In this document: one piece after another, positions 36,925-46,752 of the stretch
Position numbering within the stretch: position 1 is the first letter of the stretch
How the letters are laid out: every line of letters starts with the position of its first letter
Source: Saprospiraceae bacterium
GTDB lineage: Bacteria > Bacteroidota > Bacteroidia > Chitinophagales > Saprospiraceae
Direction of reading: 5' to 3'
DNA: 51,279 nt
Assembly (NCBI GenBank): GCA_020848695.1
Contig: JADLHT010000006.1
Coordinates: 1 to 51,279 of the forward strand
Made by a program: the position numbers and the translations under genes
The notes under the pieces: generated by a model
Told to the model about the DNA's origin: nothing
What the model saw: the letters and a program-made list of their open reading frames with translations, nothing else
Databases searched by the model: none

Positions 36925-39402
36925 CTATAATGAAGACGATTTGTTCCTCTTGTTAATCCAGATACTTATTCCGATCAAACCTATGAGTAATAATGAAAAA
37001 ATTGCCGAAAGTGTTTCGCCAATAAAAAATGATTTTGGCTTAAAACTTAAAATGATTTCATGTTTTCCTGCAGGAACCTTTAACGCCCTTAAAACGTAAT
37101 TAGACCTAAACAAATCTGCGCTATTCCCATCAATGGTTGCTGTCCAACCCAAATTAGGGCCATACCAAATTTCTGAAAGAACTGCAATTTGATCTGTAGA
37201 AGATTCACTTGTATATTTTAATTCATTTGGAGAATAAGACAAAAGTGCAATAGAACCTGTTCCATCACCATGAACACCAGCCATTTCTTTCCACTCATTA
37301 TGAATAACAGCGGTATGTTTTAAATCTGTGGATTTTAATGCTTCAATTTCTTCATCCGCAGATTGAACCCACTTAATATTATTGACAAACCATGCTGATC
37401 CATTCGCGGTTGAATTGGGTAATGCAATTTCCTTTTGCGGTTCACCAAGAATAAAATATTTTGTATTCAACATATTCAATACCTGAAGTTGATTCATGGA
37501 ATTTACAAAACCACTATCATTCGGATTACCATTAAATCCTTGCAATATTTGATTTAGCTTTTGCATTTCACCATCTAAACAATGATCAATAATATCCTGA
37601 TATCTTCTCAACTTTGCAGGATGATATCCGCCAATTGTGTGATGATAGTATGAAGGTATTGAAGAATTGTAAGTATTAACTGTTGCGTCAAAAACTCTAT
37701 ATCCAGGCGTTTTGTCATTTAATATCTGTTCATCAACTTTTCTTTTTTGGAAAATTAATTTACTCGAAGAATCTGTAATAAAATCATTACTGGTTATATA
37801 TCTGCTGTTAATAGTTAATAGATCAAATAAAATCAGAATCCCCAACGCACTTAAAAAAATATTCTCTTTCATTTTTCTTCTACTGTATAACAAGATCAGA
37901 GCTGATCCTGATAATACCAATAACAATCCTCTTAATGCATCTCCTGTCATCATGGCTTCTCTGATGTCTATCAATACTTTAGCCTGATCTGCCGGAGCTC
38001 CTTTACTCATATCGAAAAATCCAGGTCCGATTATCCAAAAGAAAATACAAATCATCCCTAAAAATCCGCCACTTATGTAGATTGCTTTCTTTATTTGTTC
38101 ACTGTCAAATTCATGTTTGAGAATTTTAGATAAAGTATAGAATCCAAAAATTCCTGCATAGATGGCAACAATGGTTAGTATTGAGCTTGGTGCTCTGAAC
38201 TTGTTTAAAAATGGAAGTGTATTGAACAATAATTGATTAAAAATCTCAAAATTTTTACCCAAAGACATCAACAATAAGAGAACAGAACTAATTATAAACC
38301 ACCATTTAATCTTATCTTTTATCAGAATGGCTCCGATTAAGTATAGCAATATGATAACAATCCCAAAGTAAAATGGTCCTCCCGTAAAAGGTAGTTCACC
38401 CCAGTACCCAGGAATAACAGTATTCTGATTAACTGGAATTCGATTTTTCTTTAATGCAGATTTTAAAGAGGAATTGTTGATGGCTTTTTCACTGCTTCCT
38501 CCTCCAGCAACTCCTGGAATTATTGTTGAAGCTAAATCTAAAATTCCATTACTCCATTGCGTTGCATAATCCCATTCCAAACCGCTTTTGTTTGTAGTCT
38601 CTCCAGAAGTTGCAGAAGTCGATAATACAGATCCACCACGCATTGTTTGTGTTACATACTCCTTTGTCGTAAGTATTGTAGTTGCCGAAGCAAGTAATCC
38701 AACGATAGTAATTAATGCTAATAATAAAGTATTGATGCCGAATTCTTTAAGTTTATTATCCTTTATGGCTTCATAAAGCAATAAGATGAAAAATGGAACT
38801 ATACCAAGGAATAAATAATAAGTCATCTGAACGTGATTATTAAGTACCTGCATTCCAAATCCGAATCCATATAATGTCAAACCTAACAATCTGTTTTTAC
38901 AATAAGAAGCCCAGAAGCCAACCAAAACACAAGACGCAAATCCGATTACAGCCAGTTTTGTAAGATGTCCGGCCTCCAACAATAGAATATTTCCTGTACT
39001 AAAAGCCAATACCAAAGAACAAAGTGCAGCAACATAAGTACTTAAGCCAAAAAATATTAATCCCAAATAACTGAATAACATTAGAGCAAAAAAAGTATTA
39101 ATAGGTGGATTGGCAATTCTAAGAGGAATCAATTGAAGGTATCCGAGAAAATTATTTTTTGATGCCATTGAAGTTTGAAAAAGCGGCATTCCACCAAACA
39201 TATTATCTGACCAAAGGGCAATATCACTATGGGTCTTATTATACTCAATACTTTCATGAGCCATGGCTTGCCAGGACTTGAAGTCCGACTGTTGTAATAC
39301 TTTACCTTTTAGAGCAGGTAAAAAATAGATTGTAGCAATAAGATAAAAAACCACAACAATGATAAGATGAGGTAACAGTTCCTTGATATTTATACTTTTC
39401 AT
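36925..39402 (-). CDS. YfhO-family large membrane protein
   Basis: 825 aa with about 12 transmembrane helices in the first 560 residues, an extracytoplasmic domain near 570-790, and a last helix close to the C-terminus (NKRNKSS end). The LPHLIIVVVFYLIATIYFLPAL start, the LQQSDFKSWQAMAHESIEYN region and the MFGGMPLFQ loop match the Bacteroidota YfhO-like family. The fold is GT-C-like, and family members are linked to glycosylation of cell-wall polymers or lipids. No catalytic residue can be assigned by eye. The exact -7 element TACATTTG lies upstream at 39435-39428. Confidence 0.85.
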   Translation of the reverse strand: MKSINIKELLPHLIIVVVFYLIATIYFLPALKGKVLQQSDFKSWQAMAHESIEYNKTHSDIALWSDNMFGGMPLFQTSMASKNNFLGYLQLIPLRIANPPINTFFALMLFSYLGLIFFGLSTYVAALCSLVLAFSTGNILLLEAGHLTKLAVIGFASCVLVGFWASYCKNRLLGLTLYGFGFGMQVLNNHVQMTYYLFLGIVPFFILLLYEAIKDNKLKEFGINTLLLALITIVGLLASATTILTTKEYVTQTMRGGSVLSTSATSGETTNKSGLEWDYATQWSNGILDLASTIIPGVAGGGSSEKAINNSSLKSALKKNRIPVNQNTVIPGYWGELPFTGGPFYFGIVIILLYLIGAILIKDKIKWWFIISSVLLLLMSLGKNFEIFNQLLFNTLPFLNKFRAPSSILTIVAIYAGIFGFYTLSKILKHEFDSEQIKKAIYISGGFLGMICIFFWIIGPGFFDMSKGAPADQAKVLIDIREAMMTGDALRGLLLVLSGSALILLYSRRKMKENIFLSALGILILFDLLTINSRYITSNDFITDSSSKLIFQKRKVDEQILNDKTPGYRVFDATVNTYNSSIPSYYHHTIGGYHPAKLRRYQDIIDHCLDGEMQKLNQILQGFNGNPNDSGFVNSMNQLQVLNMLNTKYFILGEPQKEIALPNSTANGSAWFVNNIKWVQSADEEIEALKSTDLKHTAVIHNEWKEMAGVHGDGTGSIALLSYSPNELKYTSESSTDQIAVLSEIWYGPNLGWTATIDGNSADLFRSNYVLRALKVPAGKHEIILSFKPKSFFIGETLSAIFSLLLIGLIGISIWINKRNKSSSL

Positions 39403-39427
39403 ATATATTTTTTAATAATATGTATTG

Positions 39428-39435
39428 CAAATGTA
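39428..39435 (-). promoter_or_regulatory. -7 element (TACATTTG) of the YfhO-flippase unit
   Basis: An exact TAnnTTTG match on the minus strand, 25 nt before the ATG at 39402. Confidence 0.5.
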
Positions 39436-39847
39436 CAAATTATAGCTGGTTTTTGGATTTCATTTAATCGTAGGAATGCTCCGATTCTGAGTAAATGTTT
39501 GTTTACAGGAAAAAAACTGATATTCAAGGTATAGATTTTGAAATTCCTTCACGACAATTAAGGTTTTTTACAAATTAACCCGATGGTTAATATTGATTTT
39601 AATTAATTGATTATCTATTCTTTATATATTTTTATTTTTTCAATTTATATTTTTGATGTTTTTATAAATCATTTTTATTTATTTTATGATGTCTTAATAA
39701 GACTTTTATATATATATTTGTACTTTATATTAATCTTTTTATTATTTTTTAGAATTTTATATAAACTATTTAATATATTTATTGATGTTTTTAATTATAT
39801 TTATAATCATTATTTGACGTTTTTAAAATCCATTATTTAACTTCTGA
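39436..39847. other. Intergenic region, last 250 nt extremely T-rich
   Basis: From about 39590 to 39840 the plus strand is dominated by T with very few G or C. A frame of 77 codons exists here on the plus strand, but it starts at TTG and encodes only Phe/Ile/Leu/Tyr, as any such tract would. A small palindrome GTCTTAATAAGAC lies at 39691-39703. I see no real gene. Confidence 0.6.
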
Positions 39848-41053
39848 ATGGACTCATTGGAAAATTTAAGGCAGGAACACAATAGTTTTCTACATACTGT
39901 GGAGGGTTTGTGTCCCCGCAAATCCCAATGGGGAAATATTAATTGGAACGAAAAGTTGCTTTTTATAAAAGGTCCGAGAGGAGTTGGTAAGAGTACTATG
40001 ATGCTTCAATTTATAAAGGAGAGGTTTCAATTTGATACAAAAGCATTATATGTGAATATGGATAGCCTAAATACCTCAGGGCTAACTATGATTGAAATTG
40101 CCAAAAAACATCAAAACTTAGGTGGAACACACCTGTATATTGATGAGATTCACAAGGTTGAAGATTGGAGTCTTGAACTAAAAAATATCAACGATTTATA
40201 TAATAAACTATCCGTAGTTGTAGTCGGTTCATCGACCCTTCAACATTTTAAAGGAGATACTGATCTTACCAGGAAAGTGGCAACTTATAATATGGAAGGA
40301 CTTTCATTCAGAGAATATATCGAATTAAAGGAAGGCAAATTGTTTAATAAAATTTCGATAGACGATATTTTAAAATCTCATATTGATATTTCGATAGAAA
40401 TTAATAATCATATAAATCCATTGATCTTATTTAAAGAATACCTTCAGTATGGTTATTACCCCTTTTTTCTACAAGACACGAAAAGTTTTACTCAGAAACT
40501 TAATAATGCTGTTAGTCAAAGTATTGAACAAGATATACTCCAAATAAATGATGTTGAAGTCAACAATATAAGAAAGATTAAAAAATTACTCTATCATTTA
40601 GCAATTAATGTTCCGTTCAAACCAAATTCAACAAAGCTTTCACAAAGTCTTGAATTAAATCGGCAGACACTGAATTTATATCTTAATTATCTTAGTGAAG
40701 CACGATTAATAAGCAATATACTTTCCCCGGAAAAATCATATAGTTTGATTTCTAAGCCGGATAAAATTTACTTGAACAATACCAATCTATGTTTTCTGGT
40801 TTCTGAAAGCAGGATCAATAAAAGAAATCTAAAGGAAACCTTTTTTTTCAATCAGTTGAGTCACTCCCATGTTGTCAATACTACAGATAAAGCTGATTTT
40901 TTAATCGATAACAAATATATTTTCAAATTAAACGAACCCAATAATAAAATAAACCCAATAGCTGAAATAAAAAATTCATTTACGGTCTTAGATGAAGAAA
41001 TTAGTGGGTATGACAACAAGATTCCTTTATGGTTATTTGGTTTGCTGTATTAA
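39848..41053 (+). CDS. AAA ATPase of the AAA_14/DUF4143 type
   Basis: 401 aa. Walker A is GPRGVGKST with Lys48, Walker B is LYIDEIHK with Asp99-Glu100, and the sensor-type GSSTLQHF follows. The C-terminal part (RKIKKLLYHLAINVPFKPN, later LNLYLNYLSEARLI) resembles the winged-helix/DUF4143 half found in this group of stand-alone ATPases. They are common in Bacteroidota and archaea but without a settled function. It sits as a probable single gene inside a polysaccharide region, preceded by the T-rich tract, and may have been acquired. Confidence 0.87.
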   Translation: MDSLENLRQEHNSFLHTVEGLCPRKSQWGNINWNEKLLFIKGPRGVGKSTMMLQFIKERFQFDTKALYVNMDSLNTSGLTMIEIAKKHQNLGGTHLYIDEIHKVEDWSLELKNINDLYNKLSVVVVGSSTLQHFKGDTDLTRKVATYNMEGLSFREYIELKEGKLFNKISIDDILKSHIDISIEINNHINPLILFKEYLQYGYYPFFLQDTKSFTQKLNNAVSQSIEQDILQINDVEVNNIRKIKKLLYHLAINVPFKPNSTKLSQSLELNRQTLNLYLNYLSEARLISNILSPEKSYSLISKPDKIYLNNTNLCFLVSESRINKRNLKETFFFNQLSHSHVVNTTDKADFLIDNKYIFKLNEPNNKINPIAEIKNSFTVLDEEISGYDNKIPLWLFGLLY

Positions 41054-41106
41054 GATAGTTAGTTTCTCAGATTGTGTGTTTTATTATTAATAATTTTCAT
41101 CATGTG

Positions 41107-41134
41107 CTTCTTGGTCTCCTTCGAGACCAAGAGG
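41107..41134 (+). other. Strong hairpin downstream of the ATPase gene
   Basis: TCTTGGTCTC (41109-41118), loop CTTC, GAGACCAAGA (41123-41132), extendable by two more pairs. It is far more GC-rich than the surrounding DNA. No U-run follows, so it is not a classical intrinsic terminator. It lies in the 225-nt gap (41054-41278) between the ATPase and the second AsnB gene, 54 nt past the ATPase stop; nothing else is seen there. Confidence 0.6.
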
Positions 41135-41265
41135 TACATAGATGTTAGTATGAAAATCTTAAATCTTGTTCGAAAGTTTTATTACATCAGTTTAAAAAAT
41201 TGTCAATATCATACTAACCCAACAAATAGTTATAGAATTCATAGGATTAATCTATCAACTAGACT

Positions 41266-41273
41266 TAATTTTG
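41266..41273 (+). promoter_or_regulatory. -7 element (TAATTTTG) just before the second asnB
   Basis: An exact TAnnTTTG match ending 5 nt before the ATG at 41279. If real, the mRNA is almost leaderless. Confidence 0.35.
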
Positions 41274-41278
41274 CCCTA

Positions 41279-43231
41279 ATGTGTGGTATTGCTGGTGTTT
41301 TTCATTTTAATTCTAAAATTGTTGATCTTGAATCGATCCGAAAAATGAATGATATTGCGCATCATCGGGGTCCCGATGATGAAGGGTATGTATTAATTAA
41401 TACTACTAATAATTTATTTCAAAATCTTCTTGGAGAGAAAAGTGATCCTAAAATATCAGGCAAGTACCCTCATATTGAAAGCTTTCAGAATGAAAGCTAT
41501 AATTTATGCCTCGCTTATAAAAGACTCGCCATTATAGATCTAAGTATTTCAGGTCATCAACCGATGACTGATGAAACCGGAAAATTTTGGCTTCATTTCA
41601 ATGGAGAAATTTATAATTATCTTGAGATTAAGAAGGAATTACAAACTTACGGTTTTGTTTTTCATTCGAACAGCGATTCAGAAGTATTACTAAAATCATA
41701 CATTCAATGGGGTTATGATTGTGTTCATAAATTTATCGGAATGTTTGCTTTTGTTATCTGGGATTCTGATAAAAAAGTTCTTTATGGAGCCAGAGATCGA
41801 TTTGGAGTAAAGCCATTTAATTACTACATTGATGATGAAAAATTTATCTGGGGATCTGAAGAAAAGCAAATTATTGCCAGTAGATTGATTAAATTTGAGT
41901 TCAACACACACAGTACACAGCGTTTTTTTCTACTCAATCAATTACATGATAGCGGAGAAACATTTGTAAATAGAATAAATAAAATTCCAAGTGCGCATTA
42001 CTTTACAATACATAATAACAAAATTAATTTTAAGAAATATTGGGAGATTGATCCCAATAAGTCTTTACAACTAAATTCAGATGAAGAAAAAGTAGAACAA
42101 TTCAAATATTTATTTAATGATGCGGTCAAACTTAGACTTCGCGCTGATGTTCCAATTGGAATTGCTTTAAGTGGTGGTTTAGATTCATCAAGTATTGCAA
42201 TTACTTCACGCAATATCTTAAAGAATACAGTTAAAACATTTTCCGTTTACTATGAACAAGATAAAAAATATGATGAACGGGAATACATCCAATCAGTATT
42301 AGATACGGGTGGATTTCAGCCTACTTACTATACTCAGGATGAACAAATAAACATTGATTCCATTAGAAATTGGATTTTTAAGCAGGATGGCCCCACTTCA
42401 GGAGCAAGTCCATACAGTGCTTTTCTGAATTACAAAAACGTAAGAGCCTCCGGAATAACTGTACTTCTAAATGGGCAAGGTGGTGATGAAACATTAGCGG
42501 GTTATCCATATTACTTTAAATATCTCCTATCAGATCAGATGAAAAATTTAGAATTGGTTAAAATTTACAACAATCTGAAACAATGGAAGTTGGACCAATC
42601 CTTAAGCTATTCTATAAAGCAACTTAGTGGAGCTATATTTAATATCCTTTTTTCCAATAAGCAACTTTTAAAACTTGAAAACAAAAAATATTGCAATTCT
42701 GACTTTTATTCAAATAAAACAATATCGTCTATTTCTTCCGTTTTCAAATTAAAATTCAATACAGATTTAGATCAGGCCTTGTACGATACCTTAAAAATCA
42801 GGATGTTACCCCATCTTTTACACTGGGAAGATCGAAACAGCATGGCTTGCTCAATTGAAAGCCGTGTTCCCTTTCTGGATCATCGACTGGTTGAATACCT
42901 ATTTATGCTTCCAAGTGATTACAAAATCAAAAATGGTGTAACAAAAATAATATTAAGAAAAGCAATGAATGGGATCTTGCCAAATAAAATTCTAAATCGA
43001 CGGGATAAAAAAGGCTTTGGAACTCCTACTGATTTATGGACAAAGGGTGAATTAAAAAAAGATATTCAGGATATACTCTATTCGAAACAAATAGAAGAGC
43101 GTGGAATATGGAACATAAACAAGCTAAGAAAAGCATTCGCAACAAATTCTTTTGGAGAAAATGAATTGTGGAAAATCATAACCATGGAAATTTTTATTCA
43201 GGAATTTGAGAAACTTTCTGTCCAAAATTGA
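41279..43231 (+). CDS. asnB: Asparagine synthase-type amidotransferase, second copy
   Basis: 650 aa. The start is fixed by chemistry: ATG 41279 gives MCGIAGVFHF, exposing Cys2 as the glutaminase nucleophile, whereas the longer frame from 41072 would bury it behind 69 residues. The synthetase domain has SGGLDSSS from residue 298 and LNGQGGDETLAGY. The sequence has an insertion after HHRGPDDEGYVL (ending near residue 80) that the 18696 homologue lacks, so the two are paralogues and not a recent duplication. The next gene follows after 1 nt, so it forms an operon with a methyltransferase and a GT4 enzyme, which points to sugar amidation. Confidence 0.92.
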   Translation: MCGIAGVFHFNSKIVDLESIRKMNDIAHHRGPDDEGYVLINTTNNLFQNLLGEKSDPKISGKYPHIESFQNESYNLCLAYKRLAIIDLSISGHQPMTDETGKFWLHFNGEIYNYLEIKKELQTYGFVFHSNSDSEVLLKSYIQWGYDCVHKFIGMFAFVIWDSDKKVLYGARDRFGVKPFNYYIDDEKFIWGSEEKQIIASRLIKFEFNTHSTQRFFLLNQLHDSGETFVNRINKIPSAHYFTIHNNKINFKKYWEIDPNKSLQLNSDEEKVEQFKYLFNDAVKLRLRADVPIGIALSGGLDSSSIAITSRNILKNTVKTFSVYYEQDKKYDEREYIQSVLDTGGFQPTYYTQDEQINIDSIRNWIFKQDGPTSGASPYSAFLNYKNVRASGITVLLNGQGGDETLAGYPYYFKYLLSDQMKNLELVKIYNNLKQWKLDQSLSYSIKQLSGAIFNILFSNKQLLKLENKKYCNSDFYSNKTISSISSVFKLKFNTDLDQALYDTLKIRMLPHLLHWEDRNSMACSIESRVPFLDHRLVEYLFMLPSDYKIKNGVTKIILRKAMNGILPNKILNRRDKKGFGTPTDLWTKGELKKDIQDILYSKQIEERGIWNINKLRKAFATNSFGENELWKIITMEIFIQEFEKLSVQN

Positions 43232-43232
43232 A

Positions 43233-44294
43233 ATGATAAATTTAAAAGAGGTAATCGCTCATTCAAAAGAGTTAGAAAGTTTAATTCTCAAAATAAACTT
43301 TAAGGAGATAGGTTTATCTAAAATGGGTGAATCATACTTTGCCTATAATTTAGAAAAATTAACTTACAACAATCAATCTAATGTGTTATCTCTTACTCAC
43401 ATATTAGATAAACTTCCAGATAAAAGAATAGATGAACTATGCCTGATTGATCATGGGGCAGGTATTGGCTTCTTTGGTTTGTTGGCAAAAAAAGTTGGAA
43501 TCGGCAATATAATTTGTCATGACTTAAGTGAAGAAATGATTCATGATTGTAAAATCATTTCAAAGATTTTAAATTTAGAGTTTAATTACTATATTACAGG
43601 TGACACTGATAGCTTAGTCGAATTTTGCAAAACTAATAAACTGATGGTAGATGGATTATCATCCAGAAATGTAATTGAACACATACCGGATCTTGATCAA
43701 TTCTTTGAATTGATTTCGCATTTACCCTCAAGTAAGTTGGTTCTAATGATATCTACTTCTGCTAATATTCACAATCCGGTCGTTCACAGATTGCATCGAA
43801 ATATCCATAAACATTATGAGTGGAATGGATCCAGCACAAACATGACCTCCGGAGATTATGATAAGACTAATTCGGGAAGAAATTTACGAAGAAAAATAAT
43901 AGTAAAGTATTTACCCGAATTAACGGAAAATCAGCTCGATAAATTTATAAATAATACGAGAGGTCTTACCGCCAATCAAATAATCAACTGTATCAATCAA
44001 TATAAATTAGACAAGACTTTTCCTGTATTAACCGCAAGATTTTCAAATACCAGAGATCCATTTACAGGTACCTGGGTTGAAAGATTGGTACCATTCTATG
44101 AATATAAATTAATCGTTGAAAAATATGGATTTACAATAGAAAGTATTCCGGGCTTCTATAATCAGAATTATAAAAAATTATTATTTAGCTTAATTGCCCA
44201 AGTACTTAATTGCATTATAAAATTGATTCCCAATTTTCACCGAACAATATCACCGTTTCTTGCTATGAGAATGATCAAAGATTCAAATAGATGA
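43233..44294 (+). CDS. SAM-dependent methyltransferase-like protein
   Basis: 353 aa from ATG 43233, 1 nt after the asnB stop; a TTG at 43206 would overlap asnB. SAM motif I is LCLIDHGAGIGFFGLLAKK (near 80), followed by IICHDLSEEMI. A later segment GLSSRNVIEHIPD resembles the post-core of Class I enzymes. The C-terminal 150 residues are unusual for such enzymes and could bind the glycan acceptor. The last 4 nt overlap the start of the GT4 gene (ATGA), a sign of translational coupling. Confidence 0.78.
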   Translation: MINLKEVIAHSKELESLILKINFKEIGLSKMGESYFAYNLEKLTYNNQSNVLSLTHILDKLPDKRIDELCLIDHGAGIGFFGLLAKKVGIGNIICHDLSEEMIHDCKIISKILNLEFNYYITGDTDSLVEFCKTNKLMVDGLSSRNVIEHIPDLDQFFELISHLPSSKLVLMISTSANIHNPVVHRLHRNIHKHYEWNGSSTNMTSGDYDKTNSGRNLRRKIIVKYLPELTENQLDKFINNTRGLTANQIINCINQYKLDKTFPVLTARFSNTRDPFTGTWVERLVPFYEYKLIVEKYGFTIESIPGFYNQNYKKLLFSLIAQVLNCIIKLIPNFHRTISPFLAMRMIKDSNR

Positions 44295-45586
44295 AGAAAG
44301 TATTGATCATTACATACTATTGGCCGCCAAGTGGTGGCCCGGGCGTACAAAGATGTCTTTATTTCGTAAAGTACTTGCGAGAATTTGGTTGGGAACCCAT
44401 TGTATATACCGTTGAAGATGGCGAATATCCTTACCATGACAACTCGTTATATAAAGAAATTCCTGATGGAATAACTGTACTAAAACAAAAAGCTAGAGAA
44501 CCTTTTTCAATTTATAAAAAGTTAATTGGACTAAAATCCAATGAAAAATTGAAACCCAATGTTGTTGCTGAAAAATCAAAAAGACCATTCTTTCATTCTA
44601 TTGCTACCTGGATAAGAGGAAATGTTTTTATACCTGATGCAAGAATGCTTTGGATCAAACCCTCTTATAAATTTCTTTCGGAGTACTTAAAAACAAATAA
44701 AATTGATGCAATCCTGACTTCAAGTCCTCCCCATTCTGTGCAGTTAATCGGTTACAGGTTAAAGAAAAAATTCAATATCCCGTGGCTTGTAGATCTTCGT
44801 GACCCGTGGAGCAGAATATTTTTCATCCGAAGTTTAAAAATGACCTCCTGGGCAAAAAAAAGGAATGAGAAATTGGAAATGAAAGTATTGCAACATGCCA
44901 ATCAATTAGTAACAGTTAGCAAGTATTGTTCAATCGGATTTAAAGAGATTAGTGGTAGAACTCCGGTTGTTATTACCAACGGGTATGATTCGATTCCAAA
45001 CGAAATTGAAAGTAACAAGTCAGATCATTTCGTGTTAGCATACGGAGGAACTTTATCGGGTGATAGAAATCCGGAATTACTTTGGAGAGAATTAAATATA
45101 TTACTGAATTCTGATAACAATCTTAGGAAAAAATTTAAACTACTTTTCATCGGAGCAATAGATCCGGCTGTTTATGAATCCATTTCAAATCAAGGATTGA
45201 AAGACATTCTTGAAACATATCCGGCCTTATCTCATGAGGAATATATTAAAAAAATATCTTCTGCCACTTCTCTGCTTTTAATAGGAACAAAAAATGATCC
45301 GGGTGTAATAACCGGTAAATTTTTTGAATATCTTGCCCTGAAAAAACCAATAATTGCAATAAGTCCAAAGAACTCAGATGTAGAACTTATTTTAAATCAA
45401 ACGAATGCAGGATTCAATTCTGATTATAACGATCCAATAAAAATTAAGGAAATTCTAAATTGGTTAATTGATATATATACTGACACTAAGGTTTTTAAAC
45501 CAAATCTTGAAGAAATCGATAAATACAGCAGAAAAAATCTGACTAAACAACTAGCTGATCTGCTTGATTCTATTTGCAATCGTTAA
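44291..45586 (+). CDS. Glycosyltransferase family 4 enzyme
   Basis: 431 aa GT-B enzyme. The N-terminal loop YYWPPSGGPGVQRCLYFVKYL is that of WbuB/WcaI-like GT4 enzymes; the middle holds LVDLRDPWS and VTVSKYCSIGF; the donor side has VLAYGGTLSGDRNPELLW and a later FFEYLALKKPIIAIS in place of the classical E-x7-E. It adds a sugar during polysaccharide repeat synthesis. Last gene of the asnB-methyltransferase-GT4 operon; its final 36 nt overlap the convergent lhgO gene. Confidence 0.87.
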   Translation: MKKVLIITYYWPPSGGPGVQRCLYFVKYLREFGWEPIVYTVEDGEYPYHDNSLYKEIPDGITVLKQKAREPFSIYKKLIGLKSNEKLKPNVVAEKSKRPFFHSIATWIRGNVFIPDARMLWIKPSYKFLSEYLKTNKIDAILTSSPPHSVQLIGYRLKKKFNIPWLVDLRDPWSRIFFIRSLKMTSWAKKRNEKLEMKVLQHANQLVTVSKYCSIGFKEISGRTPVVITNGYDSIPNEIESNKSDHFVLAYGGTLSGDRNPELLWRELNILLNSDNNLRKKFKLLFIGAIDPAVYESISNQGLKDILETYPALSHEEYIKKISSATSLLLIGTKNDPGVITGKFFEYLALKKPIIAISPKNSDVELILNQTNAGFNSDYNDPIKIKEILNWLIDIYTDTKVFKPNLEEIDKYSRKNLTKQLADLLDSICNR

Positions 45587-46750
45587 TCCAATGGATAATG
45601 ATGCTGTTGCAGCCGGTGAGGGGGCATTGCAAACATTGACTATTTTATCATTTTCATAAATTAAAAAATCATCTACAATTGAACCATCTTGTGTACAGGC
45701 TGATGCCCTTACGCCCGATCCGGCAGGAATAAGATCGGTTTCACTTATTTCCGGAACTAATGCTTGCAGAGATTGGGCAAACATTTTCTTTGAAAAACTT
45801 CGTTTGTATTCAATCAGACCCTGTCTCCAATATTTTCTAACTAAGTTATAAAATCCTGAATAACTTACGGTCTCAATAAATTCAGGAAAACTAAAATCAA
45901 ACTTTTTGTAACCTTCCCTTTTGAAAGCCAATACTGCATTTGGCCCTGCTTCAAGTTCGCCATTAATCATCCGGGTAAAATGGACTCCTAAAAATGGAAA
46001 ATTAGGATCCGGAACAGGATAGATTAAATTTTTAACTAAATATCTCTTTTGTTCTTTCACTTTATAATATTCTCCTCTAAAGGGAAGTATCTGTACATCA
46101 ACTTGTGAATTGGACAATCCGGCAACTTTATCACTATAAAGTCCGGCACAATTTATAATATAGTCACAATTAAATTCTTCCTGATTCGTTGTTACAATAA
46201 TTTCATTTCCCGTTTTCTTTATCCGCAGCACCTTCTGATTCAAGTATATCTTAGCTCCCTGTTTTTCTGCGAGCTCAAGATATTTTTGACCAACTTTCCG
46301 ATAGTCAATGATGCCGGTCTGAGGTACAAAAATTCCTTGTACTCCTGATACATATGGTTCTATATCCCTTAACTCATCTTTTTTTAGAAGTTTAATTCCA
46401 TCCAATTGATTGGCTAGACCTCTTTCAAATATACTTTTAAGTCCACTAAGTTCATACTCGTTAGTTGCAACAATTAGTTTGCCACAGATCTCATGATTAA
46501 TATTATGTTTCTGGCAAAACTCAATCAACATTCTGTATCCTTTCTGACAGTTTACTGCTCTTAGGCTTCCTGGCTTATAGTAAATTCCGGAATGTATCAC
46601 ACCGGAATTATGTCCTGTCTGATGATAGCAAATACTTGCTTCTTTTTCTAGAATTACAACTTCATAATCCTTATAAACATCCAATAACTGATATGCTGTT
46701 GCCAAGCCTACTATGCCACCCCCTATAATCAATACTTTCTTTAACTTCAT
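45551..46750 (-). CDS. lhgO: L-2-hydroxyglutarate oxidase
   Basis: 399 aa FAD enzyme. The dinucleotide motif VLIIGGGIVGLATAYQL starts near residue 6, followed by ILEKEASICYHQTGHNSGVIHSGIYY, the DAO-fold segment conserved in LhgO (YgaF). Further on come CGKLIVATNEYEL, PQTGIIDYRKVG and, at the end, SGVRASACTQDGSIVDDF. It oxidises L-2-hydroxyglutarate to 2-oxoglutarate and passes electrons to the quinone pool, a repair step for a side product of malate dehydrogenase. Starts 2 nt after the stop of the NicO-like gene, so the two are one operon. Confidence 0.92.
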   Translation of the reverse strand: MKLKKVLIIGGGIVGLATAYQLLDVYKDYEVVILEKEASICYHQTGHNSGVIHSGIYYKPGSLRAVNCQKGYRMLIEFCQKHNINHEICGKLIVATNEYELSGLKSIFERGLANQLDGIKLLKKDELRDIEPYVSGVQGIFVPQTGIIDYRKVGQKYLELAEKQGAKIYLNQKVLRIKKTGNEIIVTTNQEEFNCDYIINCAGLYSDKVAGLSNSQVDVQILPFRGEYYKVKEQKRYLVKNLIYPVPDPNFPFLGVHFTRMINGELEAGPNAVLAFKREGYKKFDFSFPEFIETVSYSGFYNLVRKYWRQGLIEYKRSFSKKMFAQSLQALVPEISETDLIPAGSGVRASACTQDGSIVDDFLIYENDKIVNVCNAPSPAATASLSIGLTIANRIKQIS

Positions 46751-46752
46751 GG

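Noticed and set aside
39607-39840. 77-codon plus-strand frame
   Set aside because: It starts at TTG, is made of Phe, Ile, Leu, Tyr only, and follows from the T-rich composition; no known motif.
41072-41278. N-terminal extension of the second asnB
   Set aside because: It would hide the catalytic Cys2 behind 69 residues and run through the hairpin at 41107-41134.
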